This document shows, piece by piece, positions 8,041 through 17,470 of a stretch of DNA of 41,845 nt. The notes beneath the pieces were generated by a model. That model saw only the letters and a list, made by a program, of their open reading frames with translations. It ran no database searches and was not told the origin of the DNA. The stretch is from positions 1 through 41,845 of the forward strand of contig CAYVMO010000031.1 of NCBI GenBank assembly GCA_964452645.1, in the 5' to 3' direction. This DNA comes from CAYXTW01 sp964452645. GTDB lineage: Bacteria; Zixibacteria; MSB-5A5; GN15; PGXB01. The number at the start of each line of letters is the position of its first letter. The first letter of the stretch is position 1. Made by a program: the position numbers and the translations under genes.

Positions 8041-10050
8041 TTATCCCAGCTTCAAAAGCTTCCGCGCTTTATCAGCAATATATTCTCCGGCGACACCGAA
8101 TTCTTTAATCAATTGCCACGGCAAGCCGGACTCGCCGAAACGATCCTGGACACCGATCATTCCGAACGGTATCGCTTTGCCGATGGAACTCATTTCATTC
8201 ATGATTATTCCGGCAATCTTATTCCCGATACCACCCACCTGGTGCTCCTCGGCGGTGACTATCGCTTTAGTTTCCTTGGCCGCCTTGATTATCGCAGCGG
8301 TGTCCATCGGTTTGACCGTATGCATATTAATCACGCGCGAATTGATGTTATAATCGGTCTTCAATATCCACGCAGCGCGCAATGCCTCGGGTGTTTCCGG
8401 ACCGCAGGAAATAATCGTCAAATCATCATCGGGACCATTGTATTCGGTAGATAGTTTAATCTCGAAGGCATCGATAAAATTCTCCGCCTCGTCAATGAAT
8501 TTATAAATATTGGCCGTTCCGAATTTGAACGGGGTGTCGCCTTTGGTGACAATCGGGGTGGCCTCACGGGCGAAACGGATATATTTCGGCCCGACGATAT
8601 CGAAAAGCATTGCTTTTGTCATTTTCTTGGTCTCGATCGAATCGGCCGGGACACCGACATGCATGTTCGGCAAACCGCATATCTGGAACAAGGCTTCCAA
8701 CTCCTGATGCGTCGCACCATCGGGACCGACCGAAACGCCGCCGTGAGCGCCAACAATCAGGACGTTAAAGTCGCCATAACAAACCGAAACGCGCAGTTGG
8801 TCCAGATTACGCGCCGAGGAAAAGACACCATATGTTCCGAAAACTGAAATCTTACCTTCCTTTGCCAATCCCGCGGCGACTGTCGTTCCCGCCTGCTCAG
8901 CAACACCGACCGATATCCAGCGATTTTTCCGTTCCGGATGGTTTTTATAAAACTGCGAAATTGTAATCGAATCGGAGATGTCGGCCCCAATACAGACAAT
9001 GCGTTCGTCATCGCCATATTCATCCAGCGCCCGCCCCAGACCTTTCCGTGTCGGGTCCATATCCACCTTCATTTTATCCTGCCTGTTCCACCAGAAATCA
9101 CGTGAGAATTTAGGCAATTTATCATTAAGTCTTTTCTCAACCATCAGCTGATAATCGGAACCGACTTTGAAAAACTTCTCCAGATCAAACGTATCGGAGA
9201 GACCCAGCTCGTCAAGAGCTTTAATCATCTCATCATGATTGGGCGGCTTGCCATGCCAGCCGGCGACATCTTCCATAAAACTGACGCCTTTGCCCTTAAT
9301 GGTGTTGGCCAATATCAACGTCGGTTTCTCTTTTGAATTAGAGGCCTTTTGAAAGGCATCAAGTATTTGCTCCATATTGTGCGCATCGATTTCGATGACA
9401 TCCCAGTTGAAAGCGCGATACTTATCGGCCAGCGGTTCCAGCGCCTGAATATCTTTGGTCCAGCCATCGATTTGAAGTCTGTTCCGATCGAGAATATTTA
9501 TGAAATTATTCAATTTAAAATTTCCGGCTTCCATCGCCGCCTCCCAGATGGATCCTTCCTGATGTTCACCATCGGAGGTAATGACGAAAATTTTGTGATT
9601 CTTTTTATCGATCTTAGCTGCCATAGCCGCCCCGACCGCGACCGACATCCCCTGCCCCAGCGAACCGGAAGAAATCTCGACTCCGGCCAGGTCTTTCCTA
9701 TGCGGATGCCCCTGGAATGGTCCGTAGAGCATTCGCAGTTTAGCCAACTCCTGCTCGGGGAAATAGCCCGAAACGGCCAAACTGACATAAAGTGCGGGTG
9801 CCTTATGTCCGGCCGACCAGATTATTCTATCCCTATCTTCCCAGTTTGGATTCTCCGGATCATGACGCGCTACCTTCAAATACAGCGCGGACAATATATC
9901 CATCATTGACAGCGTCCCGCCCGAGTGGCCGGATTTCCCCGAACAGAGTGAAATCATATCCAGGCCACGCATATAATTTGCCTTTTCTTTTAATTCATCT
10001 ATAGAATAATCTCTTCGGACTTTTCCGGTTTTAGAATCAATCAGCGGCAT
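8041..10050 (-). CDS. tkt: transketolase
   Basis: This 669-aa full-length transketolase transfers two-carbon ketol units in the pentose phosphate pathway using thiamine diphosphate and Mg2+. The N-terminal half shows KSGHSGG, the cofactor-binding SDGEHQEGSIWEA motif with the later LDRN, and GWHGKPP. The C-terminal half shows the pyrimidine-domain sequence GVAEQAGTTVAAGLA and the FGESG segment. The N half resembles the first subunit of split transketolases, although here both halves are one chain. The start ATG has GGAGG close upstream, and a near-consensus promoter lies about 40 nt farther up. It is the first gene of a two-gene operon with the aminotransferase. Confidence 0.93.
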   Translation of the reverse strand: MPLIDSKTGKVRRDYSIDELKEKANYMRGLDMISLCSGKSGHSGGTLSMMDILSALYLKVARHDPENPNWEDRDRIIWSAGHKAPALYVSLAVSGYFPEQELAKLRMLYGPFQGHPHRKDLAGVEISSGSLGQGMSVAVGAAMAAKIDKKNHKIFVITSDGEHQEGSIWEAAMEAGNFKLNNFINILDRNRLQIDGWTKDIQALEPLADKYRAFNWDVIEIDAHNMEQILDAFQKASNSKEKPTLILANTIKGKGVSFMEDVAGWHGKPPNHDEMIKALDELGLSDTFDLEKFFKVGSDYQLMVEKRLNDKLPKFSRDFWWNRQDKMKVDMDPTRKGLGRALDEYGDDERIVCIGADISDSITISQFYKNHPERKNRWISVGVAEQAGTTVAAGLAKEGKISVFGTYGVFSSARNLDQLRVSVCYGDFNVLIVGAHGGVSVGPDGATHQELEALFQICGLPNMHVGVPADSIETKKMTKAMLFDIVGPKYIRFAREATPIVTKGDTPFKFGTANIYKFIDEAENFIDAFEIKLSTEYNGPDDDLTIISCGPETPEALRAAWILKTDYNINSRVINMHTVKPMDTAAIIKAAKETKAIVTAEEHQVGGIGNKIAGIIMNEMSSIGKAIPFGMIGVQDRFGESGLPWQLIKEFGVAGEYIADKARKLLKLG

Positions 10051-10090
10051 GGCACCTCCGAGTTTGTGAAATTTGTAACTTTCTGGCGCA

Positions 10091-10118
10091 AATATATCAG
10101 ATTGCGGTCGTGTGTCAA
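10091..10118 (-). promoter_or_regulatory. sigma-70-type promoter of tkt
   Basis: On the minus strand a perfect -35 box TTGACA (10113-10118) is followed after 16 nt by TATATT (10091-10096), one mismatch from the -10 consensus. It lies in the only gap between coaE and tkt and leaves a leader of about 35 nt that contains the GGAGG site. Position and quality both support it. Confidence 0.75.
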
Positions 10119-10124
10119 CCCCTT

Positions 10125-10706
10125 TTAGGTCAACTTATTGAAGATTTTTTCGACTCTTTCTTTAAGACTGTCAAGCGACCGATTATTAAAAATGACAATA
10201 TCTGAGTGAGAGCGAAGAACTTTGTATTTTAGCTGCGAATTCAATCGAATCCGGGCTTCTTTCGGGGAGTAACCTTTCTCAATAAGACGAGTCATTTTGA
10301 TTTTATCGCCGGCATGAACCAAAATCGTCTTATCAACTTTTTTGTCCCAGCCCCAATCAATCAAAAGCGCGGCATCAATGACAACTATATTATTTTTTTT
10401 CAGAGCCTTCTTTGTCTGGCGAGACAATTCCTTTAACAGCAAAGGATGCACAATCCGGTTTAGTTTTTCCCTGTTTTTGTCGGAGGCCAGCGCCATTTCG
10501 CCCAATTTACGCCGACGGAGTTTACCCGATGGAGTTAGAATATCCTGACCAAAAGCTGATACCAGTATTCTCAAAATCGATTTATTTTTTTGGACAGCGT
10601 CGCGGCCGATTTTGTCAGCCGAGATAACGTACGCCCCCATTTTTTTGAATATTTTGGCGACTTCGGTCTTTCCCGCACCGATCTGCCCGGTGATGCCAAT
10701 CAGCAT
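10125..10706 (-). CDS. coaE: dephospho-CoA kinase
   Basis: This 193-aa enzyme catalyses the last step of coenzyme A synthesis, phosphorylating the 3'-hydroxyl of dephospho-CoA. The N-terminal P-loop GITGQIGAGKT, the ISADKIGRDAV stretch that follows the lid/CoA region, and VVIDAALLIDWGWD are typical of CoaE, as is the length. Its ATG overlaps the polA stop (TAATG). It is the last gene of the ftsK operon. I see no clear hairpin-T-tract terminator between it and the tkt promoter. Confidence 0.93.
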   Translation of the reverse strand: MLIGITGQIGAGKTEVAKIFKKMGAYVISADKIGRDAVQKNKSILRILVSAFGQDILTPSGKLRRRKLGEMALASDKNREKLNRIVHPLLLKELSRQTKKALKKNNIVVIDAALLIDWGWDKKVDKTILVHAGDKIKMTRLIEKGYSPKEARIRLNSQLKYKVLRSHSDIVIFNNRSLDSLKERVEKIFNKLT

Positions 10707-13432
10707 TATTTTGCATCCAGCCAGTTGTCACCGAGACCGATATCGGCGATAACCGGGACTTTCAGTTTGACGGCCTTCTCCATCCCCTGCCTGACAATCT
10801 TTTCCAATTCCGGTATCTCGTCTTTATGGGCATCAAAAACCAATTCATCATGCACCTGAAGAATCATTTTCGATTTCATCGTTTTCATTTTCTTTTGAAT
10901 ATCAATCATAGCGACTTTAATCATATCGGCCGCCGTTCCCTGGATTGGCGTATTGATGGCGGTTCGTTCGGCGAACTGTCGAATCTGATAATTCTTGGCG
11001 TTGATTTCGGGAAGATACCGCACACGATTAAATAATGTCTTAACATATCCATCTTTGCGCGCCGCCTCGATAGTACTGACCATATACTTTTTTATCCCGG
11101 GATACCGCGCCATATACGTATCGATAAATTCTTTGGACTGCGCCACATCAAGCTCCGTCTGCCGGGACAGACCGTAAGCGCTAACCCCGTAAATGACCGC
11201 GAAATTAGCCGTTTTGGCCGCTCGCCGCATCCGGGGGGTGATATCATTCATGCTGACACCATAGACTTCACTGGCCGTTCGGGCATGAATATCCTGCCCG
11301 TCTTTAAAGGCTTCAATCAGCGTTTTGTCTTCCGAAAAATGCGCCAGGATACGAAGCTCGATTTGCGAATAATCAGCCACCAGCAGTCTATAATTCTCAT
11401 CGCGCGGAATAAACGCTTTACGAATCTGCCGACCGATTTCGGTTCGCACCGGAATATTCTGTAGATTGGGATCGGTCGATGACAGCCGCCCGGTGGCGGC
11501 GATTGTCTGATTAAAGGAGGTATGAACTCTCCCCGTTTCGTCATTGACCAGAGCGGGAATGGCGTCGACATAAGTGCTTTTCAATTTTGCCAGTTGACGA
11601 TAATCGAGTACCAGGCGCGGCAGATCATGAACGGCCGCCAATTCCTCAAGCACGCGGACGTCGGTGGCATAGCCGGTTTTTTTGGCGGTTTTACCTTTCT
11701 TCGGTAGTTTGAGGTCTTCAAACAGGATTTTTGAAAGCTGCTGCGTGGAATTTATATTAAATTCGTGCCCGGCCTCGGCATAAATATCTTCTGTGAGTTT
11801 ATCCAGCTGCGTCTCCAGCTCTTTCGACATCTCGGCCAGATATTCACAGTCGATACGGACGCCCTCGTTTTCCATCGCGGCCAGGACTTTGATAAGAGGC
11901 AGTTCGATATTATAGTATAACTCATGAACATTATTCTGTTCCAGTTTCGGGGCCAGAATCTCATACAGCCGGAAAGTATAATCGGCGTCCTCGGCGGCAT
12001 AAAAGACGGCGCTATCAACATCGACGGTTGAAAACAATTTCTGTTTTTTGCCGCTGCCGATCAAATCGGTAATCGGCTGCATACGATAATTAAGATGTTC
12101 CAGCGCCAGCGAATTGAGACCGTGTCGCCCTGATGGGTTTATCACGTACGACGCCAGCATGGTGTCAAACGAAATCGGCTCGATATCCAGTCCGGCACGA
12201 TTGAGGACTTCGAGGTCGTATTTAATGTTCTGCCCGATTTTTTTGACATTTTTATCGGCAAGGAATCTCGATAATATTTTTAAGGCTTCTTCTCGCGGGA
12301 TATTTCTTTTCTTTTCATCATGACCGATCGGAATATAATAGGCCCTGCCATCCTCGGCGCAAAGCGATACACCCACCAAATCGGCTTTATGTGCATCAAG
12401 CGAGGTTGTTTCGGTATCGACCGCGACCTCCTTTTTGGAGGTAAGCTGCTTCAACAACTTCTTTAATTCCGGTATACTATCGATACAGACATAATTAGCC
12501 TTAGAATCTTTTTTATTATCCGACCGCGGAGTGTCGAACTGAAGATCCAGCACGCCGGTTTTCTTAGCAAGTTCGTCGATCAGGCGGAAAAACTCCATCT
12601 CCATCAAAAATTTTTTCGCCTTATTAAAATCAATCTCCCGCCATTTTATTTTATCCAATGAATACTCTATGGGTACCGAAGTATCAATCGTTACCAGCCT
12701 GCGGGAAAGCACGGCCATGTCTTTATTATCCATCACTTTTTGCCGCGTTCCCCGAGCTTTTATTTTGTCAGGCTGCTTGAGCAGATTATCGAGACTTCCG
12801 AATTGCTCCAGTAGAGATATTGCCGTTTTGGGACCGATGCCCGGGATACCGGGGACATTGTCCGACGAGTCACCCATCAGAGCAAGCATATCGATAACTT
12901 TCTCCGGCGGGACACCGAATTTTTCTTCCACGCCCTTACCGTCCATTTTAACCGGAGGAAGCGAGCCCTTTTGAGGATTATATATTTTTATGCGGTCGGA
13001 AACCAACTGGAACATGTCTTTGTCGCCGGAAACGATCCAGACATCCATTTTCTGACGCTCGCCGTTTTTGGCGAGCGTCCCGATTATATCATCCGCTTCG
13101 TATCCTTCCGACTCAAGCGTGGAAAGATTAAGCGCTTCGGTCGCTTGTTTTATACGAGGCAATTGCAGCACTAAATCGTCCGGCATTTTCTCCCGCGTGG
13201 CTTTATATTCGGGATACATTTTATGCCGGAAAGTAGGTTCTTTGGTATCAAAAGCGATAACGAGGTAATCCGGATTTTCTTCCCTGACGATTTTCAGGAT
13301 CGAATTGACAAAGCCGAACGTGGCCGATGTATTTTCTCCTTTCGAATTTATCAGCGGATTTCGTAGAAAAGCGAAATGAGCGCGGTAGAATATGGCAGAG
13401 CCGTCAACCAGATAAAGGCTCTTACCTTTCAT
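10706..13432 (-). CDS. polA: DNA polymerase I
   Basis: This 908-aa protein has all three Pol I modules. The 5' nuclease (about 1-290) has the SGDKDMFQL and MGDSSDNVPGIPGIGPKTA motifs. The 3'-5' exonuclease domain (about 310-500) keeps VDTETTS and the late YAAEDAD motif, so proofreading appears intact. The polymerase has motif A DYSQIELR, motif B RRAAKTANFAVIYG and motif C VHDE near residues 860-863. It fills Okazaki gaps and acts in excision repair. The start overlaps the nadD stop by 4 nt (ATGA), and the stop overlaps coaE. Confidence 0.97.
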   Translation of the reverse strand: MKGKSLYLVDGSAIFYRAHFAFLRNPLINSKGENTSATFGFVNSILKIVREENPDYLVIAFDTKEPTFRHKMYPEYKATREKMPDDLVLQLPRIKQATEALNLSTLESEGYEADDIIGTLAKNGERQKMDVWIVSGDKDMFQLVSDRIKIYNPQKGSLPPVKMDGKGVEEKFGVPPEKVIDMLALMGDSSDNVPGIPGIGPKTAISLLEQFGSLDNLLKQPDKIKARGTRQKVMDNKDMAVLSRRLVTIDTSVPIEYSLDKIKWREIDFNKAKKFLMEMEFFRLIDELAKKTGVLDLQFDTPRSDNKKDSKANYVCIDSIPELKKLLKQLTSKKEVAVDTETTSLDAHKADLVGVSLCAEDGRAYYIPIGHDEKKRNIPREEALKILSRFLADKNVKKIGQNIKYDLEVLNRAGLDIEPISFDTMLASYVINPSGRHGLNSLALEHLNYRMQPITDLIGSGKKQKLFSTVDVDSAVFYAAEDADYTFRLYEILAPKLEQNNVHELYYNIELPLIKVLAAMENEGVRIDCEYLAEMSKELETQLDKLTEDIYAEAGHEFNINSTQQLSKILFEDLKLPKKGKTAKKTGYATDVRVLEELAAVHDLPRLVLDYRQLAKLKSTYVDAIPALVNDETGRVHTSFNQTIAATGRLSSTDPNLQNIPVRTEIGRQIRKAFIPRDENYRLLVADYSQIELRILAHFSEDKTLIEAFKDGQDIHARTASEVYGVSMNDITPRMRRAAKTANFAVIYGVSAYGLSRQTELDVAQSKEFIDTYMARYPGIKKYMVSTIEAARKDGYVKTLFNRVRYLPEINAKNYQIRQFAERTAINTPIQGTAADMIKVAMIDIQKKMKTMKSKMILQVHDELVFDAHKDEIPELEKIVRQGMEKAVKLKVPVIADIGLGDNWLDAK

Positions 13433-14034
13433 CGATATAAGCCCTTCTTCTCGATAAAAGTGCGCGCTTCATCCGGTAATAAGTATCGTATCGATCGGCC
13501 TTCCTTTAATCGCTGCCGGATTAATGTCGATGAAACTTCCATAAGCGGCATTTCAAAATGGTAAACCGCCTTATTCCACGCGGAATTATTCGATTCGGTT
13601 TTATAACCGGGCCGACCTCCGACTAGAATTTTTACTTTTTTAATCAACTCTTCAGGTCTGTGCCATAACTCGAACGATTCGACATTATCCGCCCCGAGAA
13701 TCAGGTGCCAGATAACATCGGAATAGCGATCTTTCAGCAACTCCACCATCGATAGGGTATAACCGGGACCATCCAGTTCTTTTTCGAGATCGGACACCAT
13801 GAAAAAATTATTACTATCTGTGGCCAGTCCGGCCATTTGCAGACGATTTTCAAAAGAAGCAATCGGTTTTTCATGCCGATGCGGCGGATTGCAGCTGACG
13901 ACGAAGAGGACGCCATTAAGAGAAAAGGCCTCCCGCGCCTGTTCGGCCAGGGTCAAATGTCCGTAATGAATCGGATCGAACAGCCCCCCCATAATCCCCC
14001 AGTTGCCGCCTCTGTCAGGACTCGTCCGAAGCAT
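13429..14034 (-). CDS. nadD: nicotinate-nucleotide adenylyltransferase
   Basis: This 201-aa nucleotidyltransferase of NAD synthesis adenylates nicotinate mononucleotide. The family motifs are GGLFDPIHYGHL near the N-terminus and SSTLIRQRLKEG near residue 170 (the ISSTxxR signature). The chosen ATG gives about 12 residues before the conserved GIMGG strand and overlaps the bamD stop by 20 nt. G runs around residues 12-17 (13986-14000) could cause sequencing slips, but the frame is intact. Confidence 0.92.
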   Translation of the reverse strand: MLRTSPDRGGNWGIMGGLFDPIHYGHLTLAEQAREAFSLNGVLFVVSCNPPHRHEKPIASFENRLQMAGLATDSNNFFMVSDLEKELDGPGYTLSMVELLKDRYSDVIWHLILGADNVESFELWHRPEELIKKVKILVGGRPGYKTESNNSAWNKAVYHFEMPLMEVSSTLIRQRLKEGRSIRYLLPDEARTFIEKKGLYR

Positions 14035-14803
14035 CCACCGTTTCCAGTTGATGGGTAATCTTGTCGATATATTGGTTAGCTTCGGGAATCAGCACATGTT
14101 CGGGATACAGGGTCTTGAACTGGCTGAATTTTTCGAGCGCTTCGCTATATTCAGAGAGTTTGTAGGCCGACTCCGATAATTTAAACAAGGCCAGAGCTGC
14201 ATAGCTGGTGTTGGTATAATTATCGATAACATATTGAAAATAAATTTTGGCCGCCTTGTAATCATATATTTTAAAATACAATAAACCATTTTCATATTCT
14301 TTTCGGGCCAGTTTTGTCATACCCTCGAGAATATTCGCCCGGGCGTCTTTGACCAAAGGTGAATCCGGATTTTCCAAAATAAAATCCTCAAGCACCTGTA
14401 TTGCTTTTTTAAGATCCTCCTGGTCAAGCGCATAATTCGAGGGGGTATTCTTATAATAACAGACGCCGGCCGAATATTGCGCCCGATCAGAATATTCAGA
14501 CCTGGGGTAATTGGCAATCAACCGCTTGAACTCCACCGCCGCCAATTCATACTCTTTATTTCCCAAATAAGACATGGCCAGGAAATACTGCGCCGTATCG
14601 ACTATCGTGGCACCGGGAAAGTTGAAAATGATTCGCTGGAAGCCTTCGATTGCTTTAAGATAATGTTCCTTGTCATACTGCTTTTTTGCCTGGCTAAATT
14701 GTTCCTCCGCAGTAGCGTACGAACTCATACGAGGCCCACCGCATCCGGCCAAAAATAACATCATAAGTAATATTCCAGCTGCAATAATGAATTTTGGTCT
14801 CAA
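14015..14803 (-). CDS. bamD: outer membrane assembly lipoprotein BamD
   Basis: This 262-aa lipoprotein belongs to the BamD/YfiO family, the TPR subunit of the BAM machine that inserts beta-barrel proteins into the outer membrane. A lipoprotein signal with lipobox LAGC lies near residues 18-21. TPR-like helices follow, with the typical AxxxFxxxxxxYPxSxYxxxAQY pattern (EFKRLIANYPRSEY around residue 93). Translation starts at a TTG whose last two bases are shared with the upstream slt stop (TTGA). A generic TPR lipoprotein is the alternative, but size and context favour BamD. LptD at 20315-23605 would be a client. Confidence 0.82.
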   Translation of the reverse strand: MRPKFIIAAGILLMMLFLAGCGGPRMSSYATAEEQFSQAKKQYDKEHYLKAIEGFQRIIFNFPGATIVDTAQYFLAMSYLGNKEYELAAVEFKRLIANYPRSEYSDRAQYSAGVCYYKNTPSNYALDQEDLKKAIQVLEDFILENPDSPLVKDARANILEGMTKLARKEYENGLLYFKIYDYKAAKIYFQYVIDNYTNTSYAALALFKLSESAYKLSEYSEALEKFSQFKTLYPEHVLIPEANQYIDKITHQLETVDASDES

Positions 14804-15444
14804 GCTCGATAACGCTCCTTTAGCATTTTATAATTTTCCATGACTTTATTTAAATAAGAATTTGGCAGCGGCTTGTCGCTACGCATCCGGTTTCTCAACT
14901 CCGCCTCGCCCAGGTTATATGAAATAATCGCTTTACGGACATCTTTAAACTTCAGAATCATATCAAACAGATGCCGCGAGCCCATCTGGACATTCAAATC
15001 GGGATTCATCAGCATGTCCGAGCCCTGCCAATCGATATCCATTTTGCCGGCCAGACTTTTGCCGACAAAGGGCCGTATTTGCATTAGCCCTCTTGCACCC
15101 ACCGACGAAACCTGCTTTCGTTTAAAAGAAGATTCGGTCAGAATCAGCGCCATCAGAAACATAGGGTCGTAATCATATTTGTCGCACTCGGAAAAGATAA
15201 CATTAGCCAATTGTCTTTTTTCATCGTCGGTAAAACCTATTTGGAAATCATCGATTACCTGAAAAATCTCAAGTTTTTCTTCAAGTTCGCTGATGCGCTG
15301 CCGCTGATGCGTGAGCTGTTTCTCGAGGTCGAATTTCTCTCGTATCAAATAAATAATAAGCCCTGATTGCGACAGGTAAATCAGTACAAACAGGACTGCC
15401 ACCGGCCGCGAAAGAAATATACCCAATCTGTTATATTCGAACAT
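14800..15444 (-). CDS. membrane-anchored lytic transglycosylase (SLT domain)
   Basis: This 214-aa protein has an N-terminal membrane anchor (about residues 13-35), a short coiled coil (about 36-60) and a C-terminal SLT/goose-lysozyme-like domain. It would cleave murein glycan strands in the periplasm, forming 1,6-anhydro ends. The catalytic Glu is in ALILTESSFKRK, followed by SSVGARGLMQI and the later AIISYNLGE segment. It is short compared with MltC/Slt70, so it may act within a complex. The start lies 2 nt after the rimO stop, and its stop overlaps the bamD start. Confidence 0.88.
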   Translation of the reverse strand: MFEYNRLGIFLSRPVAVLFVLIYLSQSGLIIYLIREKFDLEKQLTHQRQRISELEEKLEIFQVIDDFQIGFTDDEKRQLANVIFSECDKYDYDPMFLMALILTESSFKRKQVSSVGARGLMQIRPFVGKSLAGKMDIDWQGSDMLMNPDLNVQMGSRHLFDMILKFKDVRKAIISYNLGEAELRNRMRSDKPLPNSYLNKVMENYKMLKERYRA

Positions 15445-15446
15445 AA

Positions 15447-16772
15447 CTATCCACCGTCTATTCTGGCAATCAGATCGTACCCCTCAGCCATAACAATTTT
15501 GCCCTTCACAATGGCTCCTTTTTTTAAGCTGCCACCCTGCACAAAAACTTCCTGATCGACTTCCGGACAATCTCCTTGTGTTCTACCGACAGACGAACCA
15601 TTTGTTTTCACTTCGTCAATTATAATCTTTTGATAAGTGTCTATCAAGGCAATATTTTTTTCAAAAGCAATCTTTTGCTGAAGCGACATCAGAATGTCCA
15701 ACCGCTCCTCGGCAACATTCTCAGGCACCTGATTTTCGAACCGGCATGCCGGCGTTCCCTCTTCCGGCGAATACTTAAATATTCCCAGCCGATCAAATTC
15801 AACATCCCTGATAAAATCATGTAATTCCGCAAACTCGACTTCCGTTTCACCGGGTAAACCGGCAATAAATGTGGTCCTAATAATGTTTTCGGATGAGGCT
15901 TCTCTTATTTTATCAATTACATTCTCAATTGTTTTACGATTCACGCGCCGATTCATTTCGGCCAGAATTTTGTCATTTATATGCTGCAGCGGTATATCGA
16001 AATAACCAGGGACTTTATCGGATTCGGTCATATATTTTATTAGACGATTATTTACCGCTTCCGGATGCAAGTATACCAGACGAATCCATTCGATTCCGTC
16101 GATTTTTTCCAGCGCCGACAAAAGTGTAATAATGTCAGTTTGATTGCCGAAATCGCGCCCGTAGCCGGTGCCCTCCTGGGATACGAGAATTATCTCCTTT
16201 TTTCCGTTGAAAGCCAGCAATTCCGCCTCTTTCAAAATATCCTTAAGCGACCGGCTACGATAGCGACCTCGAATGAAGGGAATCGCGCAGTAAGCGCAGC
16301 GCCGGTCGCACCCCTCGGCAATCTTAAGATATTCATAAGGATACTTCGGGTCTATATATCGATTTTCACCGACGAGGAAATCCAATTCTTCCGGATTATC
16401 TCTGGCGATCTTTGCCCGGCCGGATGATCCATTATTAATCGCACCGGCCAGTTCATTGATTTTGCCCAGGCCGAAAAATCCGTCGACGCCCTTTATATCC
16501 CTGCGAAGCTCATCGGCATAACGCTGAGCCAGGCATCCGGTTACATACAGCCGGTTGATCTTCCCCTCATTTTTCATTTTCTCAAAGTATAGAATTTCCT
16601 CAATCGATTCTTCCTTGGCCGGAAGAATAAAACCACACGTATTGACAATAACGATTTCCGCCCGGTCAGGATTTTTCGCTATTTTATGCCCCAACGACAG
16701 GAGTTTTCCTGCCAGATAATCACCGTCGACATCATTCTTCGGGCAACCGAGTTTTTTGATAAAAAATCTCAT
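15447..16772 (-). CDS. rimO: ribosomal protein uS12 methylthiotransferase RimO
   Basis: This radical-SAM enzyme (441 aa) adds a methylthio group to an aspartate of ribosomal protein S12. The N-terminal domain carries three cluster cysteines (C10 in LGCPKNDVD, C46 in VNTCGF, C80 in VTGCLAQRY). The radical-SAM CxxxCxxC is at C155, C159 and C162 (CDRRCAYC), followed by PFIRGRYRSR. A TRAM domain closes the C-terminus. The LGCPKNxVD start distinguishes RimO from the tRNA enzyme MiaB. It follows lolA by 5 nt. Confidence 0.94.
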   Translation of the reverse strand: MRFFIKKLGCPKNDVDGDYLAGKLLSLGHKIAKNPDRAEIVIVNTCGFILPAKEESIEEILYFEKMKNEGKINRLYVTGCLAQRYADELRRDIKGVDGFFGLGKINELAGAINNGSSGRAKIARDNPEELDFLVGENRYIDPKYPYEYLKIAEGCDRRCAYCAIPFIRGRYRSRSLKDILKEAELLAFNGKKEIILVSQEGTGYGRDFGNQTDIITLLSALEKIDGIEWIRLVYLHPEAVNNRLIKYMTESDKVPGYFDIPLQHINDKILAEMNRRVNRKTIENVIDKIREASSENIIRTTFIAGLPGETEVEFAELHDFIRDVEFDRLGIFKYSPEEGTPACRFENQVPENVAEERLDILMSLQQKIAFEKNIALIDTYQKIIIDEVKTNGSSVGRTQGDCPEVDQEVFVQGGSLKKGAIVKGKIVMAEGYDLIARIDGG

Positions 16773-16777
16773 ATATT

Positions 16778-17443
16778 TTACGGGAGAGTTATGACCTCGA
16801 CTGAGTCCGGAAGATTCATGTTAAAAACTCCCTGAGGCAATGAGTCGGAGATTGTTTCCTTCAATATCTGCACCTTATTCAGGTCATTATTCAAATCGAG
16901 ATATTCTATTCTCGCGAGATCGGATTCCTTCAAACATATCAGCATACTGTCCGGTAATGATCCGTCATCCTCGTCTTTCTTAATTAATCGATAAATCGAA
17001 TTCTCTTTAATCACCGACGTTTTATAATAATCATCAAGGTTTTTTATGAAAGCCAGCCGGTTTTCGACTTCCTCGCCTTCGCCCAGACATCGTTTCGTCG
17101 CCTGGTTATTTTCAGACGAAAACTCCCAGACACATTCCCCGTCGAATAGATAGACATCATCGTTCAGACGCGCGATATATCTGCCGTCGCGGGAGATTGA
17201 GATTTTTCCGGCAGTACTGTCGATTTCGTCAAAGATTTCGGATTTAACGGTGATTAATATATCAAAGCTGACCATCGCGGCTGAATCAAGTTCGGCCTTT
17301 ATTTCCTGGAATCTATCGCCCTTTTGCGGGCGGGCATCCTGTCCTGAAGGATGCTCCGGCGATTTTTCCGAAGTTGCTGCCGTCATCCCAAGAATATACA
17401 ATATAAACAGTTGCGAAATTATATATCGGACTATCTTATTCAT
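16778..17443 (-). CDS. lolA: outer membrane lipoprotein carrier LolA-like protein
   Basis: This 221-aa exported protein starts with a signal peptide (core YIISQLFILYILGMTAA). It then shows the LolA/LolB-type beta pattern: an amphipathic strand MVSFDILITVKSEIFDE, GKISISRDGRYIARLND, and DVYLFDGECVWEFSSEN, which matches the usual D-G-xxxW segment of LolA. LolA ferries lipoproteins across the periplasm, and the BamD encoded three genes downstream would be cargo. Divergent sequence is normal for the family. Position next to ftsK is a frequent bacterial arrangement and raises my confidence. Confidence 0.75.
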   Translation of the reverse strand: MNKIVRYIISQLFILYILGMTAATSEKSPEHPSGQDARPQKGDRFQEIKAELDSAAMVSFDILITVKSEIFDEIDSTAGKISISRDGRYIARLNDDVYLFDGECVWEFSSENNQATKRCLGEGEEVENRLAFIKNLDDYYKTSVIKENSIYRLIKKDEDDGSLPDSMLICLKESDLARIEYLDLNNDLNKVQILKETISDSLPQGVFNMNLPDSVEVITLP

Positions 17444-17470
17444 AAACTTATACTTATACGTCGAGGGCGG

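Noticed and set aside
7463..8353. 296-codon open frame on the plus strand opposite the aminotransferase and tkt
   Set aside because: Its amino-acid sequence has no recognisable pattern and it spans two well-supported minus-strand genes. It reads as an antisense shadow of their codon bias.
9349..9909. 186-codon plus-strand open frame inside tkt
   Set aside because: It is entirely antisense to conserved transketolase sequence, with no family features of its own.
13986..14002. G-run (long homopolymers) at the start of nadD as a programmed frameshift
   Set aside because: The zero frame already encodes a complete, canonical NadD. No alternative frame product makes sense.
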